This document shows, piece by piece, positions 50,051 through 59,349 of a stretch of DNA of 64,000 nt. Position 1 is the stretch's first letter; the number at the start of each line of letters is the position of its first letter. The notes beneath the pieces were generated by a model. The model was not told the origin of the DNA, ran no database searches, and saw nothing but the letters and a program-made list of their open reading frames with translations. The DNA is from Basidiobolus meristosporus CBS 931.73. Its lineage: Eukaryota; Basidiobolomycota; Basidiobolomycetes; Basidiobolales; Basidiobolaceae. The position numbers and the translations under genes were made by a program. The stretch spans positions 114,274-178,273 of the forward strand of contig MCFE01000084.1 in assembly GCA_002104905.1 (NCBI GenBank), given 5' to 3'.

Positions 50051-50197
50051 TTCTTAACCTATTCTACGTGCTTGTAATGCCAAGACCATGTAAAAGTATT
50101 AGTACAACTTTAATATTCAATAAATCATTATGAGAAAACCACATAATCTGCTTATTTTCCCACTGACTTCCAATATCTCTAAGACTCTTACAACAAT
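50051..50197 (+). repeat. Partial copia LTR in opposite orientation
   Basis: The reverse complement of the first ~145 bp of the LTR as it reads on the plus strand at 49702. It begins in mid-LTR directly at the border of the main element and ends TCTTACAACA. Confidence 0.8.
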
Positions 50198-50835
50198 ACT
50201 GACTAGTCCTAATAGTGATCTAAGATATTCAAATTTGTTTCTATCTAATGGTTTGACAAATACATTTGCAATCACTTCATCTGTGGAGCAGTAAACTAGT
50301 TAACTAAGTTTTGCTGTAGAGCTTCAGATATGAAATGATGTCTAGTAGCAATTTGCTTAGTTCTTACATGGAAAATAGGGTTTCTACCTAATTGTTTACA
50401 CCCTTATATCTAGAAATAATGTAGTAGCCATGTTTTGACATAAGCCTAAGTTTTTGAGCATCTTTCTTAACCTCATTACTTCTTTTGTAGCTTCAAAGGC
50501 TGTCATATAATCTGCCTCTGTGGTGGAAAGTACTACAGTTGGTTGCTTTCTCAAATTGCATGAAAATGCTCCTTCACTGTAAAGAGAGGTGTATCCTGTA
50601 GCAGATCTTCTGCCTTCTCAATTTTGTCCCCAATCAGTATCAGGGTATCCCACATGATTCTGTTCTGTGTTTGTATAGGTGCACCTTAAGCATGTATTGG
50701 CAGTTTCTTTTAAGTATCTAAGAATCCCCTCAACTGCTGCAATATGATCAGGTCCATAGTTCTGATTATGCTGACTGACCACTCCCACTGAATATGAGAT
50801 TCTTCAATGTGTACCAAGTCTGATATACATCAGAC
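50198..50835 (-). pseudogene. Copia reverse transcriptase/RNase H fragment
   Basis: Diverged copy of the main element's 45735-46380 segment (C-terminal RNase H part), with many substitutions and small indels. It lacks the polypurine tract. It lies in minus orientation between two LTR sequences that are in plus orientation. Confidence 0.75.
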
Positions 50836-51184
50836 TGTTGTAAAGATTTGAAATTCCACCTAAATATTCACCTAACTTAGTCACTTGGATCATTACCTAC
50901 AAATGTTAGAGAACACTGACCAAATTTCTTGTCGGAATTTACTTGGAATATTTTCAGCAAAATATCAGGTACCCCAAACATGAAAATTAGATAAATTGTC
51001 CAAACAGCACCAAACTTTGCACACATGTACTTGGGACCTTCCTAGGCCAATTCTACATGTTTGGCATGGAAAGACCATGTAAAAGTATAAATATTACTTT
51101 TACATTCAATAAATCATTAAGTGAGAACCACATAGTCTACTTGTCCTCCCAGTAACTTCCAGTATCTCCAAGACTCTTGCAGCA
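50836..51184 (+). repeat. Complete copia LTR in plus orientation
   Basis: 349 bp from TGTTGTAAAGATTTG to CTCTTGCAGCA, the reverse complement of the LTRs of the main element with moderate divergence. No matching target duplication was found. Confidence 0.85.
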
Positions 51185-51472
51185 GAAATGAGGCACAGAT
51201 ACGTAGATAACTAGGTCTGTTAGATATATCTATCTAGTTATTCAATGGTGAAATTATTAGTAAAACAAGAGTAGCAATCTGTGGAGTTTTCATGATTAGA
51301 GTAAACAAAGCTAAGCCTCCAGCAGTAGTACTATAAGTTATTATCTATACACGCAAATTTACCTACCAATACAATGACTATATACGTTGTATTTGCGTAT
51401 TTTATTTGCATAGAAGGTTGTTATTCTCTTTACAATGAACATGGATTACACATTATACACATGGATAGCCTC

Positions 51473-52201
51473 TTAAAGACTCGAGAACACTTTGATAGCA
51501 TTTACGGCAGTAGATTTAGCACTTGCAGGGTTAGCTCCAGTGACCACCCTGCCATCTGTATGAGTAAAGTCGGCAAATGGAGTAGGGGGTGCCACATACT
51601 CTGCCCCGACCGCCGCTGCTCCTTCCTCGATTGTAGCCACATTGGCCGATTTAATCAGCTCAAGCAGATTTAGCATTTCCTCACCCTCGGTGGTGAACCC
51701 AGTAACCTTTTTACCAGTAATAATGGATTTACCAGTGGTGCTGTCCATGATTCCGGGGAGAATGGCGGGCCCATGACATACAGCCGAAACCACACCCCCG
51801 CGCTTATAAATGTCTTCAGCAATATGCTGCAGGTGACGAGCTGTAGGATAATCCCAAAGGGTTGCGTGGCCAGCAGAGGCAAAGAACAGTCCGTAGTCAG
51901 CAGGGTTGAGATCTTCTGCCTTGTAAAGCTGCGAGTTCAGTTTGACATTGAAAGGGTGTGAAGGGTTGGCCAGCACCTTTTGATCATCTTCAGAGAGGAA
52001 ATCCTTGGACAGGGAGTGCTCATCCACCCCGTAGGTACCAGTCTCGGTGGCAAAATCGACCTCAAACCCGGCCTCAACAAGCGCTTCATAAGGATGCAAT
52101 GCTTCGGTGTAAAATAGTCCAGTTTTACTGCCGTTAGCGTAAAATGGCTCGTTATAGCTGGTGATGGCAAGTAGTGCTCTGCGTGGAAGATTGGCTGGCA
52201 T
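51473..52201 (-). CDS. Hsp31-like DJ-1/PfpI protein (glyoxalase III type)
   Basis: A 242-residue intronless protein of the class I glutamine-amidotransferase-like fold. Members of the Hsp31 subgroup convert methylglyoxal to D-lactate without glutathione and protect against carbonyl stress, in the cytosol. The nucleophile elbow is AVCHGPA with Cys142 and His143, and Glu33 in FYTEALHPYE completes the site, at the same spacing as yeast Hsp31. ASAGHATLWDYP and GKKVTGFTTEGEE are further subgroup features. The length is normal. A TATATAA lies about 45 bp upstream. The neighbouring glutathione S-transferase also serves detoxification, but the genes do not share a promoter. Confidence 0.92.
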   Translation of the reverse strand: MPANLPRRALLAITSYNEPFYANGSKTGLFYTEALHPYEALVEAGFEVDFATETGTYGVDEHSLSKDFLSEDDQKVLANPSHPFNVKLNSQLYKAEDLNPADYGLFFASAGHATLWDYPTARHLQHIAEDIYKRGGVVSAVCHGPAILPGIMDSTTGKSIITGKKVTGFTTEGEEMLNLLELIKSANVATIEEGAAAVGAEYVAPPTPFADFTHTDGRVVTGANPASAKSTAVNAIKVFSSL

Positions 52202-52244
52202 TGTAATTTGGTTCTGAATACCAAACCAGGTTCATCGAGTCACG

Positions 52245-52251
52245 TTATATA
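52245..52251 (-). promoter_or_regulatory. TATA box of the Hsp31-like gene
   Basis: TATATAA on the minus strand, about 45 bp upstream of the ATG at 52201. Confidence 0.5.
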
Positions 52252-53589
52252 ATGGGCTCGTGTAACTGGATGACAAATTGATCGAAATTTCTGGCAAATG
52301 ATCATATTTTTTTTGATGATGAGTTACCAACTATTTTTGGTTAGAACTACGATGGCTTTCATGGTGTATTATGTAATATACATCAAGCAGCGGGGATAGA
52401 CATAACCGCCTATGCTTTGAGTTGAGTGTTTTCGGGTAGATGAAGGTTTCAGACTACCTTGCTTCCGTGGTTTTGGAGAGTCAATAGGCGTGCTTCTTTT
52501 ACTGTCAGATTAGTGAGCTTTTAGCTTACGTGTACGTCACCTGTAGTTTGGGTATTCAACTATGATATGCAATTATTTGACATGATTAACTACGTTAGTC
52601 TTGAAACAAATAGCATCGAGGTTGAAAGTTACATCAAAAGTATCATCTTGTTACTGACTTATATGAAGTTCACCAGCTCGGGGATCAACATGGTCATAAG
52701 GGGATATATAAACTTCCCGTTCCATAAGATCCAACTCCTTATGTTTTTTGGCAAGCTTAATTCCTTCTTCACCAAAATGGCGTGTGGTAGCTTCAGTTTC
52801 CATAATCATCAGAAAAGGGCCAGGAGAGATCGATGCTATCCTGGAACTCCGGAAGCTGTGGATATGGATTGCGTTTCCTATAAATGACGCTTACCCTTAC
52901 GCAGCACCCAAAAACTTATTATCGACATTAATACGGCCGCTCATGAGACAAGACCTTCATCCTCACCTTGGTAGGCAGCATCGAATGTCCGGGTACGAGG
53001 AGTACAGGCCAGCGGCCTGCTTTTTCACACCACCAAAGTGACAACTGCAGCATGCCTTTTGTGCTGTGTATCTTCAAGGAGATAAAGGTTTCGAAGAATA
53101 TTGATCCCTTGGCTTTGGAAAGTCACTTGACGAGGTATGTTTGGAGGGGAGGGGCTTATCTGTTTTACTGTCCGACTAGTTAGGTAGCATAATGAGAAAT
53201 TATCCATATATCCGAAACAGTTGGAATATTTGTACCTCAGGACGCCTACACTGGATAATATGTCTGTTACACGGGATAATATACTACAGAGGATGATAAG
53301 CCTGCTACACAGGATAATCTACTATTTTGGGTTTATTTCCCAATTTGTCCAAGTTGCGAACACGATTTAAAATCCAGTTTATACTCCGAATACGCGGTAA
53401 ATGACGATCAGCAACTCAACCGCAGATTTTGATAAACTATTAAAATTCCAGATAGTCGGCCAATCAATAATAAGCAGCAAAATGTCGATGGATCCTACCA
53501 TACAAACTCCATCACAATCGAACAAACATACATTTACCTAGATTCCTTGATAAATCTGGCAAAGTCTTGTACATCAGAGTCACCAAGGA
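52252..53589. other. Intergenic region with one unassigned minus-strand frame
   Basis: Between about 52812 and 52652 the minus strand has a frame with clear protein character (METEATTRHFGEEGIKLAKK, then KELDLMEREVYIS) ending in TAA. It may be the last exon of a gene I cannot name, or a relic. No other coding feature is supported. Confidence 0.35.
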
Positions 53590-53830
53590 TCAATCCCTGA
53601 GTGGGTGTCGCTGAATATGAGGGTTCCAACATTTGTGAAGTGTCAGGAGTAGCCTTGTTCTGAGGTGAAGAACTCTGATGGAATAAGGTAAGAGCCCAAA
53701 TGCTTCAAGGACAGCATGTCTGTATGGTGAGGCAGGCAGATCTGTAGCCATAGAGTAGAGGTAATCCACTGCAAACTTGACCAACCTGGTATAGTCACTT
53801 TTAGACTTGGGGTCAAGTTTGTAGTATCTG
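53590..53830 (-). pseudogene. Divergent LINE ORF2 fragment
   Basis: The minus strand encodes DYTRLVKFAVDYLYSMATD followed by SPYRHAVLEAFGLLPYSIR and LHLRTRLLLTLH. This aligns with the C-terminal part of the intact LINE ORF2 (DCTKLDKFAVWCITSL, CPYRHAILGAFGFMPYKIR, LYLRTRLYLRLH). It is far more diverged than the two copies at 56.5-63.0 kb, so it derives from another or older lineage. Confidence 0.75.
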
Positions 53831-53902
53831 TATTAAGCTAACTTTTGTATTTAGGAATTAAGGAAAGTATCAAGGAAGTTATGAGTTATTGCCAAATCAT
53901 TG

Positions 53903-53978
53903 GTGATTGATTTACAATGCACCGAGATCATTTTTGGTTAGTGATTGATTTACAATACACTGAGATCATTTTTGGCTA
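53903..53978. repeat. 38-bp direct duplication
   Basis: Two adjacent 38-bp units, GTGATTGATTTACAATGCAC and onward, with three to four differences. They lie just upstream of the rhodanese-TusA pseudogene. Confidence 0.8.
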
Positions 53979-54082
53979 CCTAACAGAAGTCCAAGGCGTA
54001 GAGAAACCAAAAGTGGATGCTTACCTAAATGGGGTCAGACACCTGAATAGGGAGCTGCTGTTGATATAATACCTAGCCGGAG

Positions 54083-54598
54083 ATGACCACCCTGGAGGAC
54101 ACCCTAACAGGTGCGATTAATATTCCCTTGGACGATTTACGAGAACATCTTGCCGAAATCCCGACGAATAGGCCGGTTGTCCTATACTGTATTATAGGAC
54201 TGCGCGGATATCTGGCTCAACGCATATTAATGGGGCATGGATATCGCAATGCACGTAATTTGATTGGGGGTTGTAAGACTTAGGTCCCCAAGCCATTCCC
54301 TGTGCCTTCTTCCCAGTCAGCTGCTACTCCCACAGAAACTCCTTCAGTTGCCTTGAAGGTAAATGTTTGTGCTTTACAATGCCCCGGGCCTATCTTGCGG
54401 GTGAAGCAAGCGATGGATAAGATTGCTATTGGTGAACGTGTGGAAATCATTGCTACTGACGCAGGTTTAGCTCGTGATGCTGCTGCATGGTGCAATGCCA
54501 CAGGAAACCAACTAGTTGAGAAGCATGAAGAAAAAGGACGCTACACAATTATTCTTGAAAAGGCCGCGCCTACTGTTATATCCAATTCAACACTGTAG
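54083..54598 (+). pseudogene. Truncated rhodanese-TusA fusion (bacterial-type CoA-disulfide reductase tail)
   Basis: One reading frame contains most of a rhodanese domain (LTGAINIPLDDLREHLAEIP, VVLYCIIGLRGYLAQRIL with the active-site Cys, NLIGGCKT), then a TAG, then in the same frame a proline/threonine-rich linker and a complete TusA/SirA domain with CALQCPGPI. In bacteria this pair is the C-terminal end of a pyridine-nucleotide-disulfide oxidoreductase/rhodanese/TusA fusion. Here the FAD domain is missing upstream, and the conserved GGYKTY motif reads GGCKT-stop, so the Tyr codon became TAG. A stand-alone TusA product from a downstream start is not excluded. The origin by transfer from bacteria is inference. 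Confidence 0.78.
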
Positions 54599-54846
54599 AT
54601 AAACCATTCACTAGAATCTTATTCTTGTTCCCACTTGCAACATAGAACTGTTTATAACGTGAAAAACCTTCTAAATCCGAGGATATATGCTAGTTCAATC
54701 GAACTGTTTACAGCGTGAGTAATTTTGTAAATCTAAGGATATATGCTAGTTCAATCAAAAACTTCCTTTCCCGCTAAATCAGCCCATAAATCCCCGATGC
54801 TTCCTTGATTGAAAAATCAAGATATATTTGCATATTTATTGCTTTG

Positions 54847-55665
54847 TTATGCATCATACACCAATTTGAAACTTTCCCTTGATGATACCCTTGTCAGATA
54901 CTGTTGTAGGTTAGGTCTTCCTGAGAACACTACATCGCCCTTGATTGACTTTAGATGGACCAGTAATGGGATGACGTGGACGTCAGCAGCTGTATACTTC
55001 ACCCCCACAACATAAGGCCCACTCACTAACTGGTCCTCTAACTGATCCAGGAACAATTCTGCCTTTTGCCATTCAGCTCTGTGGAGATCAAATAGAGGCT
55101 GTGCTTGTTCAGGATACTTGTAGGCAACTAGGAAAGAATTCGTTTGCTGTAGCTTCTCACGATAAAATGGTGTATCTTGTTGCTGAATGAACTCGGCCAA
55201 GGCTTTTACACGACCCTCGAAAAATCCTTCTACAAAGGCCTTCTTATGCTCCAGTTCAACAAAATCTGATGGAGAAAACACTAAGAGAAACCCATCAATA
55301 CTGTGTGCTTCCTTAATCCAGTGAGTAATAGTTGCCATATCACTGGTGGAGTATAACTCAGTTCCAGGATAGTTGGCATCAAGATACTCGGTAATGGCAG
55401 TGGAATCATCCAAAATCTGTTTAGTATCTGTGTTTACTAAGGTAGGGACAGTGGCATTTTTGTTGATCCTAGAACAAATGGTTACATTGGTGCAGAAGGC
55501 AATAGCCACATTACTATCTTACCGAAGGTATTCAGGCGAAAAGTTTTCTCCAGCAGCCAGATTCACCTCAATCACCTCGATGTCCGTAATATTCTTTTCA
55601 GCCAAAGTAAGACGAACTGATCTTGGCCACAGCGCTTGCTTGAAGGAGTAAAACTTGACTGGCAT
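54847..55665 (-). CDS. Glutathione S-transferase family protein
   Basis: Two exons, 55665-55523 and 55468-54847, with a 54-nt intron (GTAAGA...TTCTAG), give 254 residues. The N-terminal thioredoxin-like domain is MPVKFYSFKQALWPRSVRLTL, then the cis-Pro strand ATVPTLV and the glutathione gamma-glutamyl contact DDSTAITEYLDANYP. The C-terminal all-helical domain runs from ~100 to 240 and includes GPYVVGVKYTAADVHVIPLL with the N-capping (S/T)xxD box. Cytosolic conjugation or thiol-transfer role; class cannot be fixed from motifs. The start lies 35 bp from a TATA box, and skipping exon 1 would remove half the glutathione site. Confidence 0.9.
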
Positions 55666-55697
55666 ATTTTGAATATCGAGTTGTGCAGAGCGTTGAT

Positions 55698-55705
55698 CTT
55701 ATATA
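55698..55705 (-). promoter_or_regulatory. TATA box of the GST gene
   Basis: TATATAAG on the minus strand, about 35 bp upstream of the ATG. Confidence 0.5.
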
Positions 55706-56459
55706 GAAGAGGAGGTGATAGTTCTGCTGGATGGTGACAGCTATTGATTGGTGTACAACGTTCGGCATATTCATCGGACCGCAAACTGCTTACCGCTTTG
55801 GGATTATCTTAGATCCGTGCTCAGCTTCGCAGCTTTTCCTGTTCTTTTTATACTCTATGACTAGTGTCACCCTGCTAATTCAATCTGATTGCCAAATTGG
55901 GTGGTTAAAGGATTCTGCAGGTATCGTGCCTAATAAAGTAATTTTCATAGTGATTGGTAAGCAATTTAATTTCAAACATAGAAACCTACGTTAACAGTGG
56001 CATTTAAGCCTGTTACTGGGTCTTATTTGCAACAAGCAAAGATGCATTTGCGTGTAAGCAAATAGATGCCTTATGGATATCAATAGTAAATCATGCTCCA
56101 TTGACATCAACTCCCATCTTGCTTATAGGGTTTCTTAAGTGCTCAGAATATCTAACGTTACTGGATATGGTGACTTTCTACATATTTGAAAGCCAAGACT
56201 TGCGCAAGGTCAGTACCAATAGCAACAGTCATATTGAAAATCAACAACAAACAATTGCGATCTATATCTTGCGTCAAAATAACTTCATAATAGTCCCAGT
56301 GTATGGATTGATGTTATAACTGCAGTATTATATGCTTACTGCCCAGCTACTGTTAGTATTACTCGCCAACAATATGAACAGATCCAATAAATTGTGTTGA
56401 AGACCCAACCATTTGTAGTTGGCCACTCATAAGGCTGCACTTAGGATTAGGGGGGAGGA
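55706..56459. other. Spacer with possible retroelement tail
   Basis: No gene was recognised. The last bases before the LTR fragment (TTAGGGGGGAGGA at 56445-56459 approximately) look like a polypurine tract, so a decayed copia 3' end may precede it on the plus strand. Confidence 0.35.
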
Positions 56460-56516
56460 TGTTGTAAGAGTCTTGAAGATACTGGAAGTGATAAGGAGGA
56501 CAAGTAGATTATGCGG
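56460..56516 (-). repeat. 57-bp copia LTR fragment
   Basis: Begins TGTTGTAAGAGTCTTGAAG like the other LTRs and stops at GATTATGCGG, where the 3' end of the LINE begins. The rest of the LTR is not found on the other side of either LINE copy. Confidence 0.8.
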
Positions 56517-56580
56517 TTAGGGGGGGAGACAGTCACCAACAGGTGAAATCTTTATTTCAGTTGAAACAAAGAAGCCAGCG

Positions 56581-59349
56581 CTACTGTTGTAGCTTTGATA
56601 CAAGAGTGTGTAGCTGAGGGGAATTTGTAGGTAAGTTAATAAGAAGTGATGATAGTTCATCAGTGCTCAAGACACTGTTCAGTGGGAAGGGGGGTAGCAA
56701 GAGAGGTAAGAATGACTTGTGAACAACATTAATGAGGGGAATGTGATAAGGATTGATATTCATCATAAAGGGAGTGTGCTGCTGCAGATATTGCTGCCAA
56801 AGGTCTGTCAAGTACTTCAGGTAGGCCAGCTTGGGTTTTTCTGACTGCAGAATATAGTGAGCAAACTTCTTGACTTCAGGATCTCCAAGTATAGTTCTCC
56901 AGCAGGAGCCAGGTGTAGTGTGGTGTGTTTTCTTCCAGGCCTTAATCAGTGGGTTGTTGCAGTTGTGAAGTCTGAGGTATAATCTGGTTCTAAGGTAGAG
57001 AAGTCTGATCTTATAGGGCATAAACCCAAAAGCACCAAGAATAGCATGTCTGTAGGGGCATTCAGGCAAATGAGGCACCAAGGAGGTAATGCACCATACT
57101 GCAAACTTGTCAAGCTTAGTGCAGTCTCTAGAAGTAAGAGAGAGAAGTGGTAAGCCAAATTCCAGGACAGGGAAGACAAACTGCTTGAGTAGAAGGAGGC
57201 AGCTGGGAGCTGAAGTTGTAGGAGGAGTAACAGCCAGTAGCTTGTGGAGTGCCTGTCTTGCCAGGATAATTCTCTTCTTCAGGTGTGCTCCAGAGTCTAG
57301 TCCAGTAGGAAGGAAAGGAAAGCCAAGATATGTAGCAGAAACCTGAGCAGGTAGAGTGGAGTTCTCCAAGTTGATGGGAGAGCCCAAAGGTACTGTCTTT
57401 GCAATGGAAAGCTGGAGATTATTGTTCTGCAGATACTGGTGGATGGTCTGGGAGTCTTGTTGCACATTGGAGGAGGATATTCTGATGTCATCAGCAAAGA
57501 GAGTAACCAGGCAGTCAGCTGAGAGTCTTGGGAAATCATTCAGGAAGATGGCAAACAGTATAGGACCAAGCACAGAGCCTTGAACCACTCCATTAGGAAC
57601 TGAGAACACAGCTGATTGCTCACTTGGGTGCAGAATTCTTGCTTGTGGATCCAGAAACAGAGACCTGACAAGGAGGGTGAGAGAGGTACTGGAGAAGCAT
57701 TGCAACTTGGACCAAAGCAGATTTCTGTCAACTGAATCAAAGGCCTTAGTAATATCAAACAGAACAGAGGGATGCTTGCACTGGAGAGAGAGATCTTGGC
57801 TAAGTATGACTGCATATTCCAAGGAGAGGCCAGGAACAAAGCCAAACTGTGCAGGATGAAACTTGAGGGAGTCAGAGTAGAGCTCCTGAGCAAGCAGAAG
57901 CTCAAACACCTTTCTGCAGGTGGGCAGCAGAGATATTGGCCTGTAGGAGCTAGGATCCAGGTGCTTTCCTTTACCCTTGTACAGTGGCAGAACATTTGCA
58001 AAGGACCATTCCTCAGGAGTAGAAAGCTGGGCCAAGCATTGCTGAAACAGTGGAAGCAGAAGTGCAGACATGGCCTTGGTACTAGTCTTCAGAAGCTCAT
58101 AGGAGATTGTGTCCACACCTGGAGCAGTAGAGTTGGGAAGCCTCTTGAGTACATTGTGGATTCTCCCTTGATCAAGTGCAAGTGGGATGGGCAGAGTCTT
58201 GAAGTCAGGATGAAAGCCAGGAGTTGAGTACTGCTTTGTAGAGAAGAAGATGTTAGCCAGCTGTTCTGTTGAAGGTAACTTCCTGGAAGAGGGCCTCATT
58301 GCCCTGTAGAGTCTTGATACTGTTCTTGTTATAGAGTTGGAAGATTGCAGAGGCAAAGAGCTCATAATATGATCCCAGAGCTGAGTATGCAGAGTGTGGT
58401 GAATTGCCTTGGAGTGGTGTATTGCTGTCAGGAGGAGTTTCTCTGTTTTTGGGTTAGGGAAACTCAGGTAGCTTTGTTGCAGGGCTGAAACAATGGATTC
58501 CCATTTTCTTGAGGTAACAGCAGTAGTCTTGCATGGCAATGAGAGGGAGGCAGAGACCAGAATCAGATGCTTCACAAAGAGCCAGGCATAGTTGAGATCA
58601 TCTGGCAGAGAAAGTAGCAAACTGGCAAGCTTCAAGTAGTTCCCAAAGTCTTTCTTCTGATTCTTGGTAGCTTTGTGGGTGAGCACAGTAAGTTTTGGCA
58701 GCTTCTTCTTCACAACTGGTTGCATAGAAAGGGACCAGGCTGGGTGGTCAGAGGCTCTCAAGGATCCTAGCTCAGCTCCAGAAAATTGCTTAACTTCATT
58801 CACAAAGTAGAGGGCAGCAGCAGAAGGGCAGATCCAGTCAACACATCTTTTCTCAGATTGGGCACCTAGTGCTAGCAGATGGCTTTCTCTCAGGAAGTTC
58901 AGTAGGAATGTAGACCTTGGCTTCATTCTTGCAGTCAAAGTAGTCTTGTTCTCAGGATGGGGAATGTTGAGATCTCCAAGCAAGATAACAGGTGTTGATA
59001 TAGATTGCTGGTATTGCTGAACTTTCTGGCATATAACTTGCACTTCCTGAAGGGCAAGACTTGGAGGCAGAGAGCAGAGCACCAGACTGATAGTTGGCAA
59101 CTGGAGAGCAGCACAGTAAGGGGAGTAAAGAGGGACACAGAGCTGAGGAGTATTGATGGTAGAAGAGATGAAGCAGATAGAGGAGGTATTCTTTGTTCTA
59201 GGAGTAGAAAAGCAATATAGATTAGTCAAAAGTATAGAGGGTAGCTGGACATCAATCAAACACAGGAGGGAAAATCTTGAAAGAAGTCTCTCTAGAGTTG
59301 GTCTTGATGGCTGTATGCTGTTGCAGTTAAGCAACAGAACTTCAGGTAG
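56581..59349 (-). CDS. LINE ORF2: endonuclease and reverse transcriptase (readthrough frame)
   Basis: 922 codons in the same frame as ORF1, directly after the ORF1 TGA. The N-terminal part is an exonuclease-endonuclease-phosphatase domain (LLLNCNSIQPSRPTLERLL, VILLGDLNIPH, SDHPAWS) that would nick the target. The middle is a reverse transcriptase with SYRPISLLPTCRKVFE, FDITKAFDSVDR, NGVVQGSVLGPILFAIFLND and the catalytic FADD. A Cys-poor C-terminal domain follows. No ATG exists near the start, so translation must come from ORF1 readthrough or from unusual reinitiation. It makes cDNA by target-primed reverse transcription. Confidence 0.88.
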   Translation of the reverse strand, partial: LPEVLLLNCNSIQPSRPTLERLLSRFSLLCLIDVQLPSILLTNLYCFSTPRTKNTSSICFISSTINTPQLCVPLYSPYCAALQLPTISLVLCSLPPSLALQEVQVICQKVQQYQQSISTPVILLGDLNIPHPENKTTLTARMKPRSTFLLNFLRESHLLALGAQSEKRCVDWICPSAAALYFVNEVKQFSGAELGSLRASDHPAWSLSMQPVVKKKLPKLTVLTHKATKNQKKDFGNYLKLASLLLSLPDDLNYAWLFVKHLILVSASLSLPCKTTAVTSRKWESIVSALQQSYLSFPNPKTEKLLLTAIHHSKAIHHTLHTQLWDHIMSSLPLQSSNSITRTVSRLYRAMRPSSRKLPSTEQLANIFFSTKQYSTPGFHPDFKTLPIPLALDQGRIHNVLKRLPNSTAPGVDTISYELLKTSTKAMSALLLPLFQQCLAQLSTPEEWSFANVLPLYKGKGKHLDPSSYRPISLLPTCRKVFELLLAQELYSDSLKFHPAQFGFVPGLSLEYAVILSQDLSLQCKHPSVLFDITKAFDSVDRNLLWSKLQCFSSTSLTLLVRSLFLDPQARILHPSEQSAVFSVPNGVVQGSVLGPILFAIFLNDFPRLSADCLVTLFADDIRISSSNVQQDSQTIHQYLQNNNLQLSIAKTVPLGSPINLENSTLPAQVSATYLGFPFLPTGLDSGAHLKKRIILARQALHKLLAVTPPTTSAPSCLLLLKQFVFPVLEFGLPLLSLTSRDCTKLDKFAVWCITSLVPHLPECPYRHAILGAFGFMPYKIRLLYLRTRLYLRLHNCNNPLIKAWKKTHHTTPGSCWRTILGDPEVKKFAHYILQSEKPKLAYLKYLTDLWQQYLQQHTPFMMNINPYHIPLINVVHKSFLPLLLPPFPLNSVLSTDELSSLLINLPTNSPQLHTLVSKLQQ

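Noticed and set aside
45368-50055. 5-bp target-site duplication around the copia element
   Set aside because: The flanking pentamers GATAC and TTCTT differ, and the right flank is itself a partial LTR.
49182-54285. Several in-frame TAG codons (copia Gag, rhodanese), suggesting TAG reassignment to an amino acid
   Set aside because: Host genes here end in TAG at the expected family ends (the Ash2-like gene and the bZIP gene), so TAG is a normal stop; the interrupted frames are better seen as mutated.
57540-58227. Open frames of about 150 codons on both strands inside LINE copy 1, and repeated in copy 2
   Set aside because: They are alternative-frame shadows of the ORF2 reverse transcriptase and recur only because the copies are nearly identical.
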